Of a stretch of DNA of 64,000 nucleotides, positions 1 through 8,133 are shown piece by piece. Below the pieces are notes generated by a model that made no database searches, was not told the DNA's origin, and worked only from the letters and a program-made list of their open reading frames with translations. How positions within the stretch are numbered: the first letter of the stretch is position 1; each line of letters begins with the position of its first letter. A program made the position numbers and the translations under genes. This stretch comes from Ignavibacteriales bacterium (GTDB taxonomy: Bacteria; Bacteroidota; Ignavibacteria; Ignavibacteriales; Ignavibacteriaceae), in the NCBI GenBank assembly GCA_016707285.1, contig JADJIA010000003.1, positions 558,001-622,000 of the forward strand, written 5' to 3'.

Positions 1-1678
1 TGGAAGCAGTCCAGTTATTCCCCGAGCTATTGGTCATGATCAAAGAATCAGTGATTTCACCATTTGTTCCTCTGCCGTAGTAAACTTTTACGCCGTTTGT
101 TGCAAGAGGAAGAGCTGATTCAACAGTTGCGTTCACAACATAGGGACCTGCCAGATTTTCAGTATTGCCCAAAGGTTCATGATTGATTGTTGGACCAAAT
201 GATGCTTTACCTACCCAACCCTGATAAGCGTTGGTTCTGTCGTCTGCCCAGTATGCCCAGACATTATTATCTTTTGCTGTGATACCGATATAGTCACCTT
301 GATAACCGCCTGCGAGACCGCTGATGGCTTTGGGTTTAAATTTGGAATCAGAGATTTTGATGTTTTCAAAAGTCTGTCCATAATCGGTTGATCTTGCCAT
401 GTAAACAGATGCAGAGTCATTACTCATATCACGACTGTCATACCAAACAGAGTAAACATGTCCGGTAGTTTGATCTACAGTCATCCATGGATAATATTGA
501 TCTTTACCGTTGTTTAAAGGATCATTGTTAACTCTGACAGGGGCAGACCATGTGGTTCCGCCATCGGTTGATTTCATCATTACAATATCAGGATCACTTC
601 CTGCAGGTGCAACACCTCTTTGTGGCCATGTGATATAGATGGTTCCTCTTCCGGGTCCGTTGGTTCTGTCAACAGCCATTGAAGGAAATGATGAAACTCT
701 GATAGAAGTGGGTTTTAAGTTTCCACGGATACCAAAATTCAAAGCTGAATAAGCTCTGGTAGCAGGTGCCCAATTAACACCACCATCGGTTGACTTGGCA
801 AACCCGATAGCATCCTCACCACCCGGCCAGGCATCATAAATCGCCCAGGCTGCATATACTTCTCCGTTTGGTCCGGTCGAAAGGTTGATACCTTGATCGT
901 GACTTCCGGATGCAACTGCAGCAGAGATGTTTTTAGGTGTGCTCCATGTAAGTCCATTATTACTTGACCAAACAAGTTCGATCATTTCATTATTTGGACT
1001 ACCGGTAACAAAAGCTGTCCATGCATTATAAAGTCTGTTTTCGTATGGACTTCCAACTGTTTTATCAGCGGTCATGTGGTTTTTATCAAGAAGATCAGCT
1101 GAGCTTGAAGGGTTTGGTCCTGCTTGCGAAGTTGTCCAGTTGACACCATTATTTGAGGAAGAAGCCACACCCTGACCACCACCATCGTGAATGTAACCAA
1201 CATGCATAAAGCCATTGGGTGCAATCACAGAAACGGGATCACCGGAGTTTCTTCCGTATGGAGGATCATCCCAACCGGTCCAGTTTGTTCCACCATTGGT
1301 TGTGAGGTAAGTACCGGTTCCATAAAGTGTACCGATCGTACTACCATTCCAGGAGGTGGAGTTAGCAGAAAGAAGAAGGATGCCCATGTTTAATGGATGA
1401 ACATCGATACTGAGTTCTGACTGAGTGGAGTTGGTTGTTGGAAAAGGTCTGAAGTTAGGATAAAGAGTAGCTTCAGCGCCGGCAACGCGAAGATGCCGAT
1501 TTACATTAGGTGCAGGGATGTAGATGAATGAATTATCTCCCGCTGCAGTTGTAAAATTCTGGTCTTTCATTAATTTCGACCATAATTTTGAATTGTCCTT
1601 ATCGTTATCATTCGAATCCTGAGCAATCATCAGCCCTGACAGAAGGATAAAGAGGAAAGAGAATCGTAAAAATGCCAT
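1..1678 (-). CDS. secreted BNR/Asp-box repeat protein, C terminus off the left edge
   Basis: The frame is open from an ATG at 1678 to the window edge, about 559 residues, with no stop. It begins with a signal peptide (MAFLRFSFLFILLSGLMIAQ). At least six Asp-box-like motifs follow (TTNGGTNWT, SSNNGVNWT, SSNNGLTWS, STDGGVNWA, STDGGTTWS, STDYGQTF), the pattern of sialidase/BNR beta-propellers. Conserved sialidase catalytic residues were not identified, so no enzymatic activity is assigned. Proteins of this build in this lineage are usually exported and end in a T9SS sorting domain, but that end would lie beyond the window. It is divergent from bshC with a 207-base gap. Unlike the similar genes at 17.8-22.3 kb, its frame is intact over the visible part. 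Confidence 0.8.
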   Translation of the reverse strand, partial: MAFLRFSFLFILLSGLMIAQDSNDNDKDNSKLWSKLMKDQNFTTAAGDNSFIYIPAPNVNRHLRVAGAEATLYPNFRPFPTTNSTQSELSIDVHPLNMGILLLSANSTSWNGSTIGTLYGTGTYLTTNGGTNWTGWDDPPYGRNSGDPVSVIAPNGFMHVGYIHDGGGQGVASSSNNGVNWTTSQAGPNPSSSADLLDKNHMTADKTVGSPYENRLYNAWTAFVTGSPNNEMIELVWSSNNGLTWSTPKNISAAVASGSHDQGINLSTGPNGEVYAAWAIYDAWPGGEDAIGFAKSTDGGVNWAPATRAYSALNFGIRGNLKPTSIRVSSFPSMAVDRTNGPGRGTIYITWPQRGVAPAGSDPDIVMMKSTDGGTTWSAPVRVNNDPLNNGKDQYYPWMTVDQTTGHVYSVWYDSRDMSNDSASVYMARSTDYGQTFENIKISDSKFKPKAISGLAGGYQGDYIGITAKDNNVWAYWADDRTNAYQGWVGKASFGPTINHEPLGNTENLAGPYVVNATVESALPLATNGVKVYYGRGTNGEITDSLIMTNSSGNNWTAS

Positions 1679-1828
1679 GAATATCTGGCTCCTTTATGAA
1701 TAATTGAAGTGAAATGTACCCTCAAATTACGGAATTCTTGGTTTATATACAATCAATTTTACATGAGGGTGATTTAAAACATCTTTTAAATAAAAATTAA
1801 GTTTTAGTAGCGTCCAAATATTCGTGAC

Positions 1829-1859
1829 TTTGCTCTTGGCTCTATAATAAGTATCTTTG
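1829..1859 (+). promoter_or_regulatory. Bacteroidota-type promoter for bshC
   Basis: TTTG at 1829-1832 and TATCTTTG at 1852-1859 are separated by 19 bases, matching the -33 TTTG / -7 TAnnTTTG consensus of the Bacteroidota primary sigma factor. The -7 box ends 26 bases before the bshC ATG. Confidence 0.6.
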
Positions 1860-1885
1860 AAATCATAAATCTAAAAGTTTTTGCA

Positions 1886-3514
1886 ATGAAGATCGACTTT
1901 AATGACATTCCCGGGCAGTCACCACTTTATCTTGATTATCTGTATAATTTTAAGAAAGTGGCAAAATATTATATAAAGGACTTTCGAAATGAGGCAATCT
2001 ACGAACCACATTTCAAGGATGTTCTTTCAAAATATCCATCTGACAGAAAACAGGTGACTCAGACCATTAAAAATCAATATCTGAGTAAAAGGATATCCAC
2101 AAAAACTTCACAAAACATCAAACTTCTTGAAGAGAAAAACACCCTCGCAGTGGTTACCGGTCAGCAACTGGGAATTGCCGGCGGACCCCTCTATACGATT
2201 TATAAAACCATCACAGCAATTAAACTTGCCAACCTGCTTGCTCAAAAGTATCCCGACATGAATTTTGTACCTGTTTTTTGGCTCGCCGGTGATGATCATG
2301 ATTTTGAAGAGATCAGTTCGATTAATGTTATCAACAACGATAATAAAGTTGAAAAAATAACTTATAGCGTTGAAGAAGAAGGTGAAAAAGAAGCAGGGAG
2401 TGTTGGTGGGATAAGACTTGAGCAGGAAATTGAAGATTTTATAACATCACTCGGAAGTTCACTGCGAACTACTGAATTTACACAGGATGTTATTGGCTAC
2501 TTGAGTTCCATCTATCAACAGGGGAGGACAATAGCAGAATCTTTCAGCGAAATGATGTTTAAGTTTTTTGACAAATATGGACTTGTTATTTTTAATCCAC
2601 AGACTGAGGATGTAAAAAGGTTACTTGTGCCTGTTTTCAGAAAAGAGATCGAAAACTACAGAGCACACGCCACAAAACTTATTTCTGTAAGCGCAGGACT
2701 TGATGAGGAATATCACTCTCAGGTTAAGATAAGACCGATTAATCTCTTTGTAAATAATGAAAGAGGAAGATATCTTCTTGATCCCCTTGAGAACAATGAA
2801 TTCAGATTAAAACGCAAGAAAGTTAAATTCACAAAAGATGAATTGTTACAACTTCTTGAAAGTTCACCGGGGATGTTCAGCGCAAATGTGATTCTTCGTC
2901 CCGTATGTCAGGATTATCTTTTCCCAACTGCATTTTATGTGGGAGGACCTGCTGAGATTTCCTATTTTGCACAGATTATCCAGCTTTATAAAGCATTTAA
3001 TATTGCCACACCAATTGCTTATCCAAGAATTAGCGCAACTATTGTGGAAAAAAGTGTTCAAACTCTCACCCAGAAGTTTGATCTTTCAGTGAAAGATTTT
3101 TTTGAACTAAAAGGTGAAATCTTTAACAAAGTTGCTGCAAAAATCTCTGAATATGATATTGATGGGAAATTTGAAGTCTCTGAAAATAAAGTGGCAAATG
3201 TTTTTGATGAACTAAAAGAATACCTGACCGAAATCGACAAAACTCTTACCGATCCCGTTGAACGAAGTAAACAGAGAACTATGCAATATTTTTCTGAACT
3301 TAAAGGAAAGGCAGAATCTGCCAGGCTTCGCAGACATGAAAGTACTTTAAACCAGCTGCAAAAAAGTTATTCGATGATTCTTCCACACGATAATCTTCAG
3401 GAAAGAGAATTAAATTATTTCTATTTTGCAAATAAATACGGTCTCGGATTCTACGAATACCTGATCGATAAACTTGATGTTGAATGTATCGACCATCAGG
3501 TGGTAATGTTATAG
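1886..3514 (+). CDS. bshC: bacillithiol biosynthesis cysteine-adding enzyme BshC
   Basis: BshC is the putative last enzyme of bacillithiol synthesis, adding cysteine to GlcN-malate. The protein has 542 residues, the usual family length. It carries the characteristic N-terminal segment TGQQLGIAGGPLYTIYKT and then FWLAGDDHDFEEI, a HIGH-like nucleotide-binding signature of this Rossmann-fold family. The C-terminal third is helical and charged, as in the coiled-coil domain of the family. The ATG at 1886 follows a good Bacteroidota promoter; no strong Shine-Dalgarno sequence is visible, which is common in this group. No bshA or bshB lies in the window. The stop codon overlaps the start of the next gene. 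Cytoplasmic. Confidence 0.95.
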   Translation: MKIDFNDIPGQSPLYLDYLYNFKKVAKYYIKDFRNEAIYEPHFKDVLSKYPSDRKQVTQTIKNQYLSKRISTKTSQNIKLLEEKNTLAVVTGQQLGIAGGPLYTIYKTITAIKLANLLAQKYPDMNFVPVFWLAGDDHDFEEISSINVINNDNKVEKITYSVEEEGEKEAGSVGGIRLEQEIEDFITSLGSSLRTTEFTQDVIGYLSSIYQQGRTIAESFSEMMFKFFDKYGLVIFNPQTEDVKRLLVPVFRKEIENYRAHATKLISVSAGLDEEYHSQVKIRPINLFVNNERGRYLLDPLENNEFRLKRKKVKFTKDELLQLLESSPGMFSANVILRPVCQDYLFPTAFYVGGPAEISYFAQIIQLYKAFNIATPIAYPRISATIVEKSVQTLTQKFDLSVKDFFELKGEIFNKVAAKISEYDIDGKFEVSENKVANVFDELKEYLTEIDKTLTDPVERSKQRTMQYFSELKGKAESARLRRHESTLNQLQKSYSMILPHDNLQERELNYFYFANKYGLGFYEYLIDKLDVECIDHQVVML

Positions 3515-4404
3515 TGTTTCATTTATTGAGCCCTAAAAGGCTATCTCTTATTGGTATAACTTTTTTATTGATTACTTCTTTTGTAACCACTCCGGCACAA
3601 ACTGAGCCGGGGAGGCTTTACAAATTCCATTTGCAAAATGCACCATTTCCCGATGAAGGAAGAATAAACGGCTATAACGGACTCCCTTACTCGGGTCATT
3701 ATGATGATAACACTGTAGCAGTGTATGTTCCACCCGGGTATAAAGTGAATCAAAGTGTCGATTTTGTTTTCTATTTTCATGGATGGTACAACAATGTTGA
3801 TGGCGTCCTTCGTGATTTTAAGATGCTTGAACAATTCCTTGAAGCAAGGAAAAATGCGATTCTTGTGATCCCTGAAGGTCCAAAAAATGCTGCAGATTCA
3901 TATTACGGCAAACTTGAAAAGGAGAACGGATTTCTTAATCTACTCGAAGAAATCATGGATTCGCTTAAGGGGAGAAAAGAAATTGAAGAAACCATCCCGG
4001 GGAAAATTGTAATTGCATGCCACTCGGGGGGTGTAAGGGTTCTCTCAAAAATCCTGCTGTTTGGAGGAATTACTCATCAAATTCGTGATGTCTATCTGTT
4101 TGATGCAACATATGGTTATATCGATGAATATCTCGATTGGTTGATGACTTTTGAAGGGAAACTGATAAGTATCTGGACTGAAGGGTCCGGCACTAGAGAG
4201 GGAACCATGCGAATGCTTCAAAGACTTGAGACCGGAAACATCCCACATCTCAACATTGAAGAAGCCGCACTACAAAAAGACGACCTTATCTATAATCGGA
4301 TTATTGTTATCAAAACTCCTCTCGCCCACAGTGACCTTGTTTTCCTCACCGGAAATTTTACCAAATTTCTGAAAACAAGCATGCTCGATTTGTTGGAGTT
4401 TTAA
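3514..4404 (+). CDS. secreted alpha/beta hydrolase
   Basis: The preferred start is GTG 3514, which overlaps the bshC stop (TAGTG) and suggests translational coupling; an ATG at 3484 in the same frame would add ten residues. A signal peptide follows (RLSLIGITFLLITSFVTTPAQ). The mature part reads as an alpha/beta hydrolase: FYFHGWYNN near the oxyanion-hole strand, CHSGGVRV as the nucleophile elbow (G/C-H-S-G-G with the serine), an aspartate in LFDATYG, and a late histidine in LAHSDLVF. The substrate cannot be told; a peptidase or esterase is equally possible. The gene ends directly at a block of short intergenic repeats. Confidence 0.75.
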   Translation: MFHLLSPKRLSLIGITFLLITSFVTTPAQTEPGRLYKFHLQNAPFPDEGRINGYNGLPYSGHYDDNTVAVYVPPGYKVNQSVDFVFYFHGWYNNVDGVLRDFKMLEQFLEARKNAILVIPEGPKNAADSYYGKLEKENGFLNLLEEIMDSLKGRKEIEETIPGKIVIACHSGGVRVLSKILLFGGITHQIRDVYLFDATYGYIDEYLDWLMTFEGKLISIWTEGSGTREGTMRMLQRLETGNIPHLNIEEAALQKDDLIYNRIIVIKTPLAHSDLVFLTGNFTKFLKTSMLDLLEF

Positions 4405-4635
4405 GGGACGCAGGTACACGCATAAAAATCCAGTAATCCAGTAATGCAATAAAGTAAACAGAGGACGCAGATACACGCAGATTAAATGGAGTTACGCAGA
4501 AGGGGATTTTTAAATAGTTCCACGGATTTCACGGATGCAGCACGGATTTCCACGGATGAATTTGTCGCTCAAGTTTCTCAAGTCACTGAAGTACCGGGGT
4601 TCTGAAGTTCCGAAGTTCTCAAGTACTCAAGTACC
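4405..4635. repeat. mixed short-repeat block between two 3' ends
   Basis: The block starts at the hydrolase stop codon and runs 58 bases into the 3' end of the aminotransferase gene. It holds several repeat types in sequence: GGACGCAGgTACACGCA (about 4406-4422, again 4462-4480), CAGTAATCCAGTAATGCAA (4431-4449), CACGGATTTCACGGATG (4520-4557), and the CTCAAGTACTCAAGTAC / CTGAAGTTCCGAAGTTC type (4573-4635). The same types recur at 11.7, 26.7, 33.9, 46.0 and 55.5 kb. Confidence 0.8.
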
Positions 4636-5753
4636 CTCTCCGCACCTTCTTTTAGAATTTCATTCTTTTTGGCAAAACAGACTCTGATCTTTTTACCGGA
4701 ATAATCGACAGTATAAAATGGTGAGAGGGGAATTACGGCAGTTCCTGCTTCTGCAGTTAATCGTTTTGAAAATGTAAAATCATCCTCATCTGAATATTCA
4801 GAATAATCAAATATCTGAAAATAGGTTCCTTCCGCCGGAGTAAATTTTAATTTTGTGTTGGTGAAAAAGGAATTCAGGAAATCTCTTTTATTCTGATAAA
4901 ATTCGTTTAAATGCAAATAATTTTCGGGATTTTTCAGGAACTCAGAATAGGACATTTGCGCCGGAGTATTCACTGCAAATACCGTAAACTGATGGATTTT
5001 TCTGAACTCCGCAATATATTTTGCAGGTCCGGCAATGTATCCAACTTTCCAGCCGGTTGCATGGAAAGTTTTTCCAAAAGAAGAAATCACCAATGATCGG
5101 TCAGCAAGTTCCGGATACTTTGCCATGCTTAGATGCGTTTTTCCATCGAATATAATATGTTCATACACTTCATCACTCAATATCAAAATGTCAGTTCCGC
5201 GGGTGATTTCCGTAAGTGCTGTTATGTCTTCTTCGTGAAAAATTGTTCCGAGAGGGTTGTGTGGAGAATTGATTACAATCATTCTGGTTTTGGGAGTGAT
5301 GGCTGACCTGATTTGATCCCAGTCATATCTGAAGTTTTCAGTTAACGGGATTGGAACAGGTTTTCCACCATTCAGGATGATTGATGGTATATAGGAATCG
5401 TATGCCGGTTCTATTACAATTACTTCATCTCCCGGAAAAACAAATGTATTAAACGCTGTGAAAAGAGCCTGAGTTGCACCGGCTGTAATATTAATTTCAG
5501 TCTCCGGATTGTAGAATTTGCCGTAATCCCTCTTAATTTTAACTGAAATTTCTTCCCTTAACGGTTCTACCCCCGGCATAGGAGCATACTGGTTATTTCC
5601 CTGTCTCATGTTTTTATCCATCAACTCAATCAATTCCGGAGAAAGATCAAAATCGGGAAACCCCTGTGAAAGGTTGATTGCGTTATGTTCTCTTGCGAGA
5701 CCCGACATCACTGCAAAAATACTTGTCGGGGCGCCGGGAAGTTTACTCCTCAT
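4578..5753 (-). CDS. class I/II aminotransferase, methionine aminotransferase (YbdL)-like
   Basis: This 391-residue fold-type I PLP enzyme converts an amino acid to its 2-oxo acid. The N-terminal NLSQGFPDFD and the segments GATQALFTA, INSPHNPLGTIF and LSDEVYEHIIFDG are standard for the family, and SSFGKTFHATGWKVGY holds the Schiff-base lysine (about K228). The SQGFPDF start and overall length fit the YbdL/kynurenine-aminotransferase-like branch, which often prefers methionine; exact substrate is inference. It overlaps the upstream mmcQ-like gene by 11 bases, so the two are probably co-transcribed. The last 15 or so residues (RTSELQNPGTSVT) are encoded by the short intergenic repeat and are unlikely to belong to the ancestral protein. 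Confidence 0.88.
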   Translation of the reverse strand: MRSKLPGAPTSIFAVMSGLAREHNAINLSQGFPDFDLSPELIELMDKNMRQGNNQYAPMPGVEPLREEISVKIKRDYGKFYNPETEINITAGATQALFTAFNTFVFPGDEVIVIEPAYDSYIPSIILNGGKPVPIPLTENFRYDWDQIRSAITPKTRMIVINSPHNPLGTIFHEEDITALTEITRGTDILILSDEVYEHIIFDGKTHLSMAKYPELADRSLVISSFGKTFHATGWKVGYIAGPAKYIAEFRKIHQFTVFAVNTPAQMSYSEFLKNPENYLHLNEFYQNKRDFLNSFFTNTKLKFTPAEGTYFQIFDYSEYSDEDDFTFSKRLTAEAGTAVIPLSPFYTVDYSGKKIRVCFAKKNEILKEGAERVLEYLRTSELQNPGTSVT

Positions 5754-6105
5754 CTTTAAGCCTTTGTAATTCTTCTTTCATTTTTTTGGGAAGTGCTGCT
5801 ACCACAAGCTCGTAGGAGTGATCCACAAGATCATTCACTAATCTGACGGGCACACTTCCATCAAACTGAACGGTATTCCAGTGGACTTTATTCATGTGAT
5901 AACCCGGGGTAATTCCTTCATACTCTTCCCGCAATTCCACCGCCCTTTCAGGATCACACTTTAAACTTATGCAATGTGGTGGAGTAACCGAAATGATGGC
6001 AAACATTTTCCCCATTACTTTGTAAACGGGAGAATCTTCATCGAAGGGGAGAGTTTCCTCAACCCCGGGTTTTGCTAAACAATAGTTTCTTATTTCTTCA
6101 AGCAT
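5743..6105 (-). CDS. MmcQ/YjbR family protein
   Basis: A 120-residue protein of the MmcQ/YjbR family (DUF419), a small CyaY-like fold often described as DNA-binding. Visible family hallmarks are the start LEEIRNYCLAKPGVEETLPF, the central GKMFAIISV strand pair, the CDPERAVELRE helix, and the GYHMNKVHWNTV motif. Function is not established. It sits between a secreted M1 peptidase (7-base gap) and an aminotransferase (11-base overlap), so it probably belongs to a three-gene transcript. Confidence 0.88.
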   Translation of the reverse strand: MLEEIRNYCLAKPGVEETLPFDEDSPVYKVMGKMFAIISVTPPHCISLKCDPERAVELREEYEGITPGYHMNKVHWNTVQFDGSVPVRLVNDLVDHSYELVVAALPKKMKEELQRLKDEE

Positions 6106-6112
6106 GCATTTT

Positions 6113-7984
6113 TTATTTCGTCAGGTTAAGTATGTTATCTGAATTATCAACATCGGGAATTTTAGGGGAGCCAAGAGTTATCTTGTCTATCTTTTTGGTT
6201 CCAGGCACACTCAAAACTAATGACTTTTCTCCATTTTTCCAAACTTCTGCTGTTTTTGAGATTTTTTCAACAGTGCCGTCTTCAAATAATATTTCAAGAA
6301 CCACAGGGACGGGGAAATGTCCCTTTTTTACCACTTCAAACTTTCTCCCGTTTTTAAGATCGATATCGTTTAATCCGAGTGATGGATATCCATAATCAAA
6401 AAACCATGCCTTCCAGAACCAGTTCAAATTTTTACCTGAAGATTTATTGATCGAGAAGAAGAAATCGTAAGGCGTCGGGTGTTTGTGTTTCCAGACATTA
6501 ACAAAATCCTGGATAGACTTTTTAACGATATCTTTGCCAATGATGTTTTCAAGTATCAGGAAAGCCATTCCCGAGCGGGCATATGCTCCAATCATATGGG
6601 CACCACCCTGAACAAAGTGGGAAGGAATCATTAAAGGGACATCATTTTGTGTACCCATCGTGCGGCTGAGATTTGAAGCAGTCATTTCATCATACCTTAG
6701 TCCACCATAAATTTTTGTCTGTTCGCTTAACGGGAGATAAACAGCCATTCCCTCATCAAGCCAGGAGAATCTTTTTTCATTGGTTCCGGTAAGGAATGGG
6801 AAATAGGTGTGAGCTATTTCATGAGTAGTAACATAAGTTGCCAGCCAACGGTCGTTTTCGACATCCTGATTCACCATCATCGGGAATTCCATTCCTCCAC
6901 TCCCGTTAAATACAGTCATTGTTTCATAGGGGTAGGGGATTCCGGGAAATTCTTCAGAAAAATATTTGATTATATGGCGGGAGAGTGTGATTACCTCACC
7001 AACGAGGGAATCAGTACCGGGTCGATACACCGAACTGATCAATACATTTCGTTTACCGTTTTCTACCGGGAGACCCACAGCCTCCCATCTCATATTGTTG
7101 GAGACTGAAAAACTAAAATCAGGCACATCTATTGCACTAAATTTCCAGGTCTTTACACCACCCGGCTTTAACACATCTTTAACTTCACCGGGTTCGCAGA
7201 TGATAACGGGTTTTTCCGATTTTTTGGCTGTTTCATATCTTTTAAAGTAAGATTCAGAAAACAGTTCTTTTGTGTTTAAGTGAGTACCCGTTGCCCAAAC
7301 GAGGATATCATCGGGAATTGTCAGTTCCACTTCAAAACTGTTGTTGTCGTTATAAAACTCATGCTCACCTTCATATCCCAGAGCATCCCAGCCAGTGATA
7401 TCATCATAAACAGCTACCTGTGGATACCAGTAGGCAACAAAATATGACGAATCTCCATATGTGCCAATTCGTGCATCGGGATTTTTAGGCATTGTGAACG
7501 ACCACTTCACCGTGATTGAAAGTGAAGTTTTTGATTTTAACGGTTCGGGAAGTTTTATTAATCCTTTTGCTTTGTTCCTTTGCATTTTGTCGAGCTGGAA
7601 CGGGGCTCCGTTAATGATCAATTCCTGTAAATTCATACCATCGGTGAGGTCCTCGGGACTGACATCAACATTCCTTTGAGATCCCTTCTTATAAAGGTCA
7701 GGATAAAGATTGAAGGCAAGATTTTTCAGATCATCGGGGCTGTTATTCGAAAAAACGATGGAAGCTTCTCCCGATATCTTTCCTGTCACGGGTTCAAGTG
7801 AGGCTTTAATTTTATAGTTTGTTGAATTAACCCAGTAGGCGGATCCCGGAATACCATCCATCGTGCGTGTGCCTTTTTTTACAGCATTCTCAAACTCTCT
7901 GTAAATAAACAGATCAGAATTTTGAGCAACAAGTGGAATAGCGGTCAGGGTGAGTAAAATCAGTTGTATGATCGATCTGAACAT
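6113..7984 (-). CDS. secreted M1 family zinc metallopeptidase
   Basis: A 623-residue exported aminopeptidase-like protein. It has a signal peptide (SIIQLILLTLTAIPLVAQ), an N-terminal beta-saddle domain, and the M1 core: GGMEFPMMVN replaces the GAMEN exopeptidase motif, and HEIAHTYFP (near residue 388) with the downstream WLDEGMA glutamate forms the HEXXH-X18-E zinc site. A short C-terminal beta domain follows. Related proteins in Bacteroidota are periplasmic or outer-membrane peptidases used for peptide scavenging. It is the first gene of a probable M1-mmcQ-aminotransferase unit. Confidence 0.92.
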   Translation of the reverse strand: MFRSIIQLILLTLTAIPLVAQNSDLFIYREFENAVKKGTRTMDGIPGSAYWVNSTNYKIKASLEPVTGKISGEASIVFSNNSPDDLKNLAFNLYPDLYKKGSQRNVDVSPEDLTDGMNLQELIINGAPFQLDKMQRNKAKGLIKLPEPLKSKTSLSITVKWSFTMPKNPDARIGTYGDSSYFVAYWYPQVAVYDDITGWDALGYEGEHEFYNDNNSFEVELTIPDDILVWATGTHLNTKELFSESYFKRYETAKKSEKPVIICEPGEVKDVLKPGGVKTWKFSAIDVPDFSFSVSNNMRWEAVGLPVENGKRNVLISSVYRPGTDSLVGEVITLSRHIIKYFSEEFPGIPYPYETMTVFNGSGGMEFPMMVNQDVENDRWLATYVTTHEIAHTYFPFLTGTNEKRFSWLDEGMAVYLPLSEQTKIYGGLRYDEMTASNLSRTMGTQNDVPLMIPSHFVQGGAHMIGAYARSGMAFLILENIIGKDIVKKSIQDFVNVWKHKHPTPYDFFFSINKSSGKNLNWFWKAWFFDYGYPSLGLNDIDLKNGRKFEVVKKGHFPVPVVLEILFEDGTVEKISKTAEVWKNGEKSLVLSVPGTKKIDKITLGSPKIPDVDNSDNILNLTK

Positions 7985-8080
7985 GGTAATTTCCTGTATT
8001 ATTTGACCGGGAAAAATAGTGAGAATTTTTAATTGGACAGGCAGGAATATTGATAAACGGCAGAAAAAGAAGATAAAAAA

Positions 8081-8108
8081 AAAGCCGCCTCGTTAAAGAA
8101 GCGGCTTT
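8081..8108 (-). terminator. rho-independent terminator for the M48-TPR gene
   Basis: AAAGCCGC (8081-8088) pairs with GCGGCTTT (8101-8108) across a 12-base loop. On the minus strand the stem is followed by a run of nine T. It lies 26 bases after the stop of the 8134-9939 gene. Confidence 0.85.
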
Positions 8109-8133
8109 CCGATTTCAATTCATTAAAAAGTTA

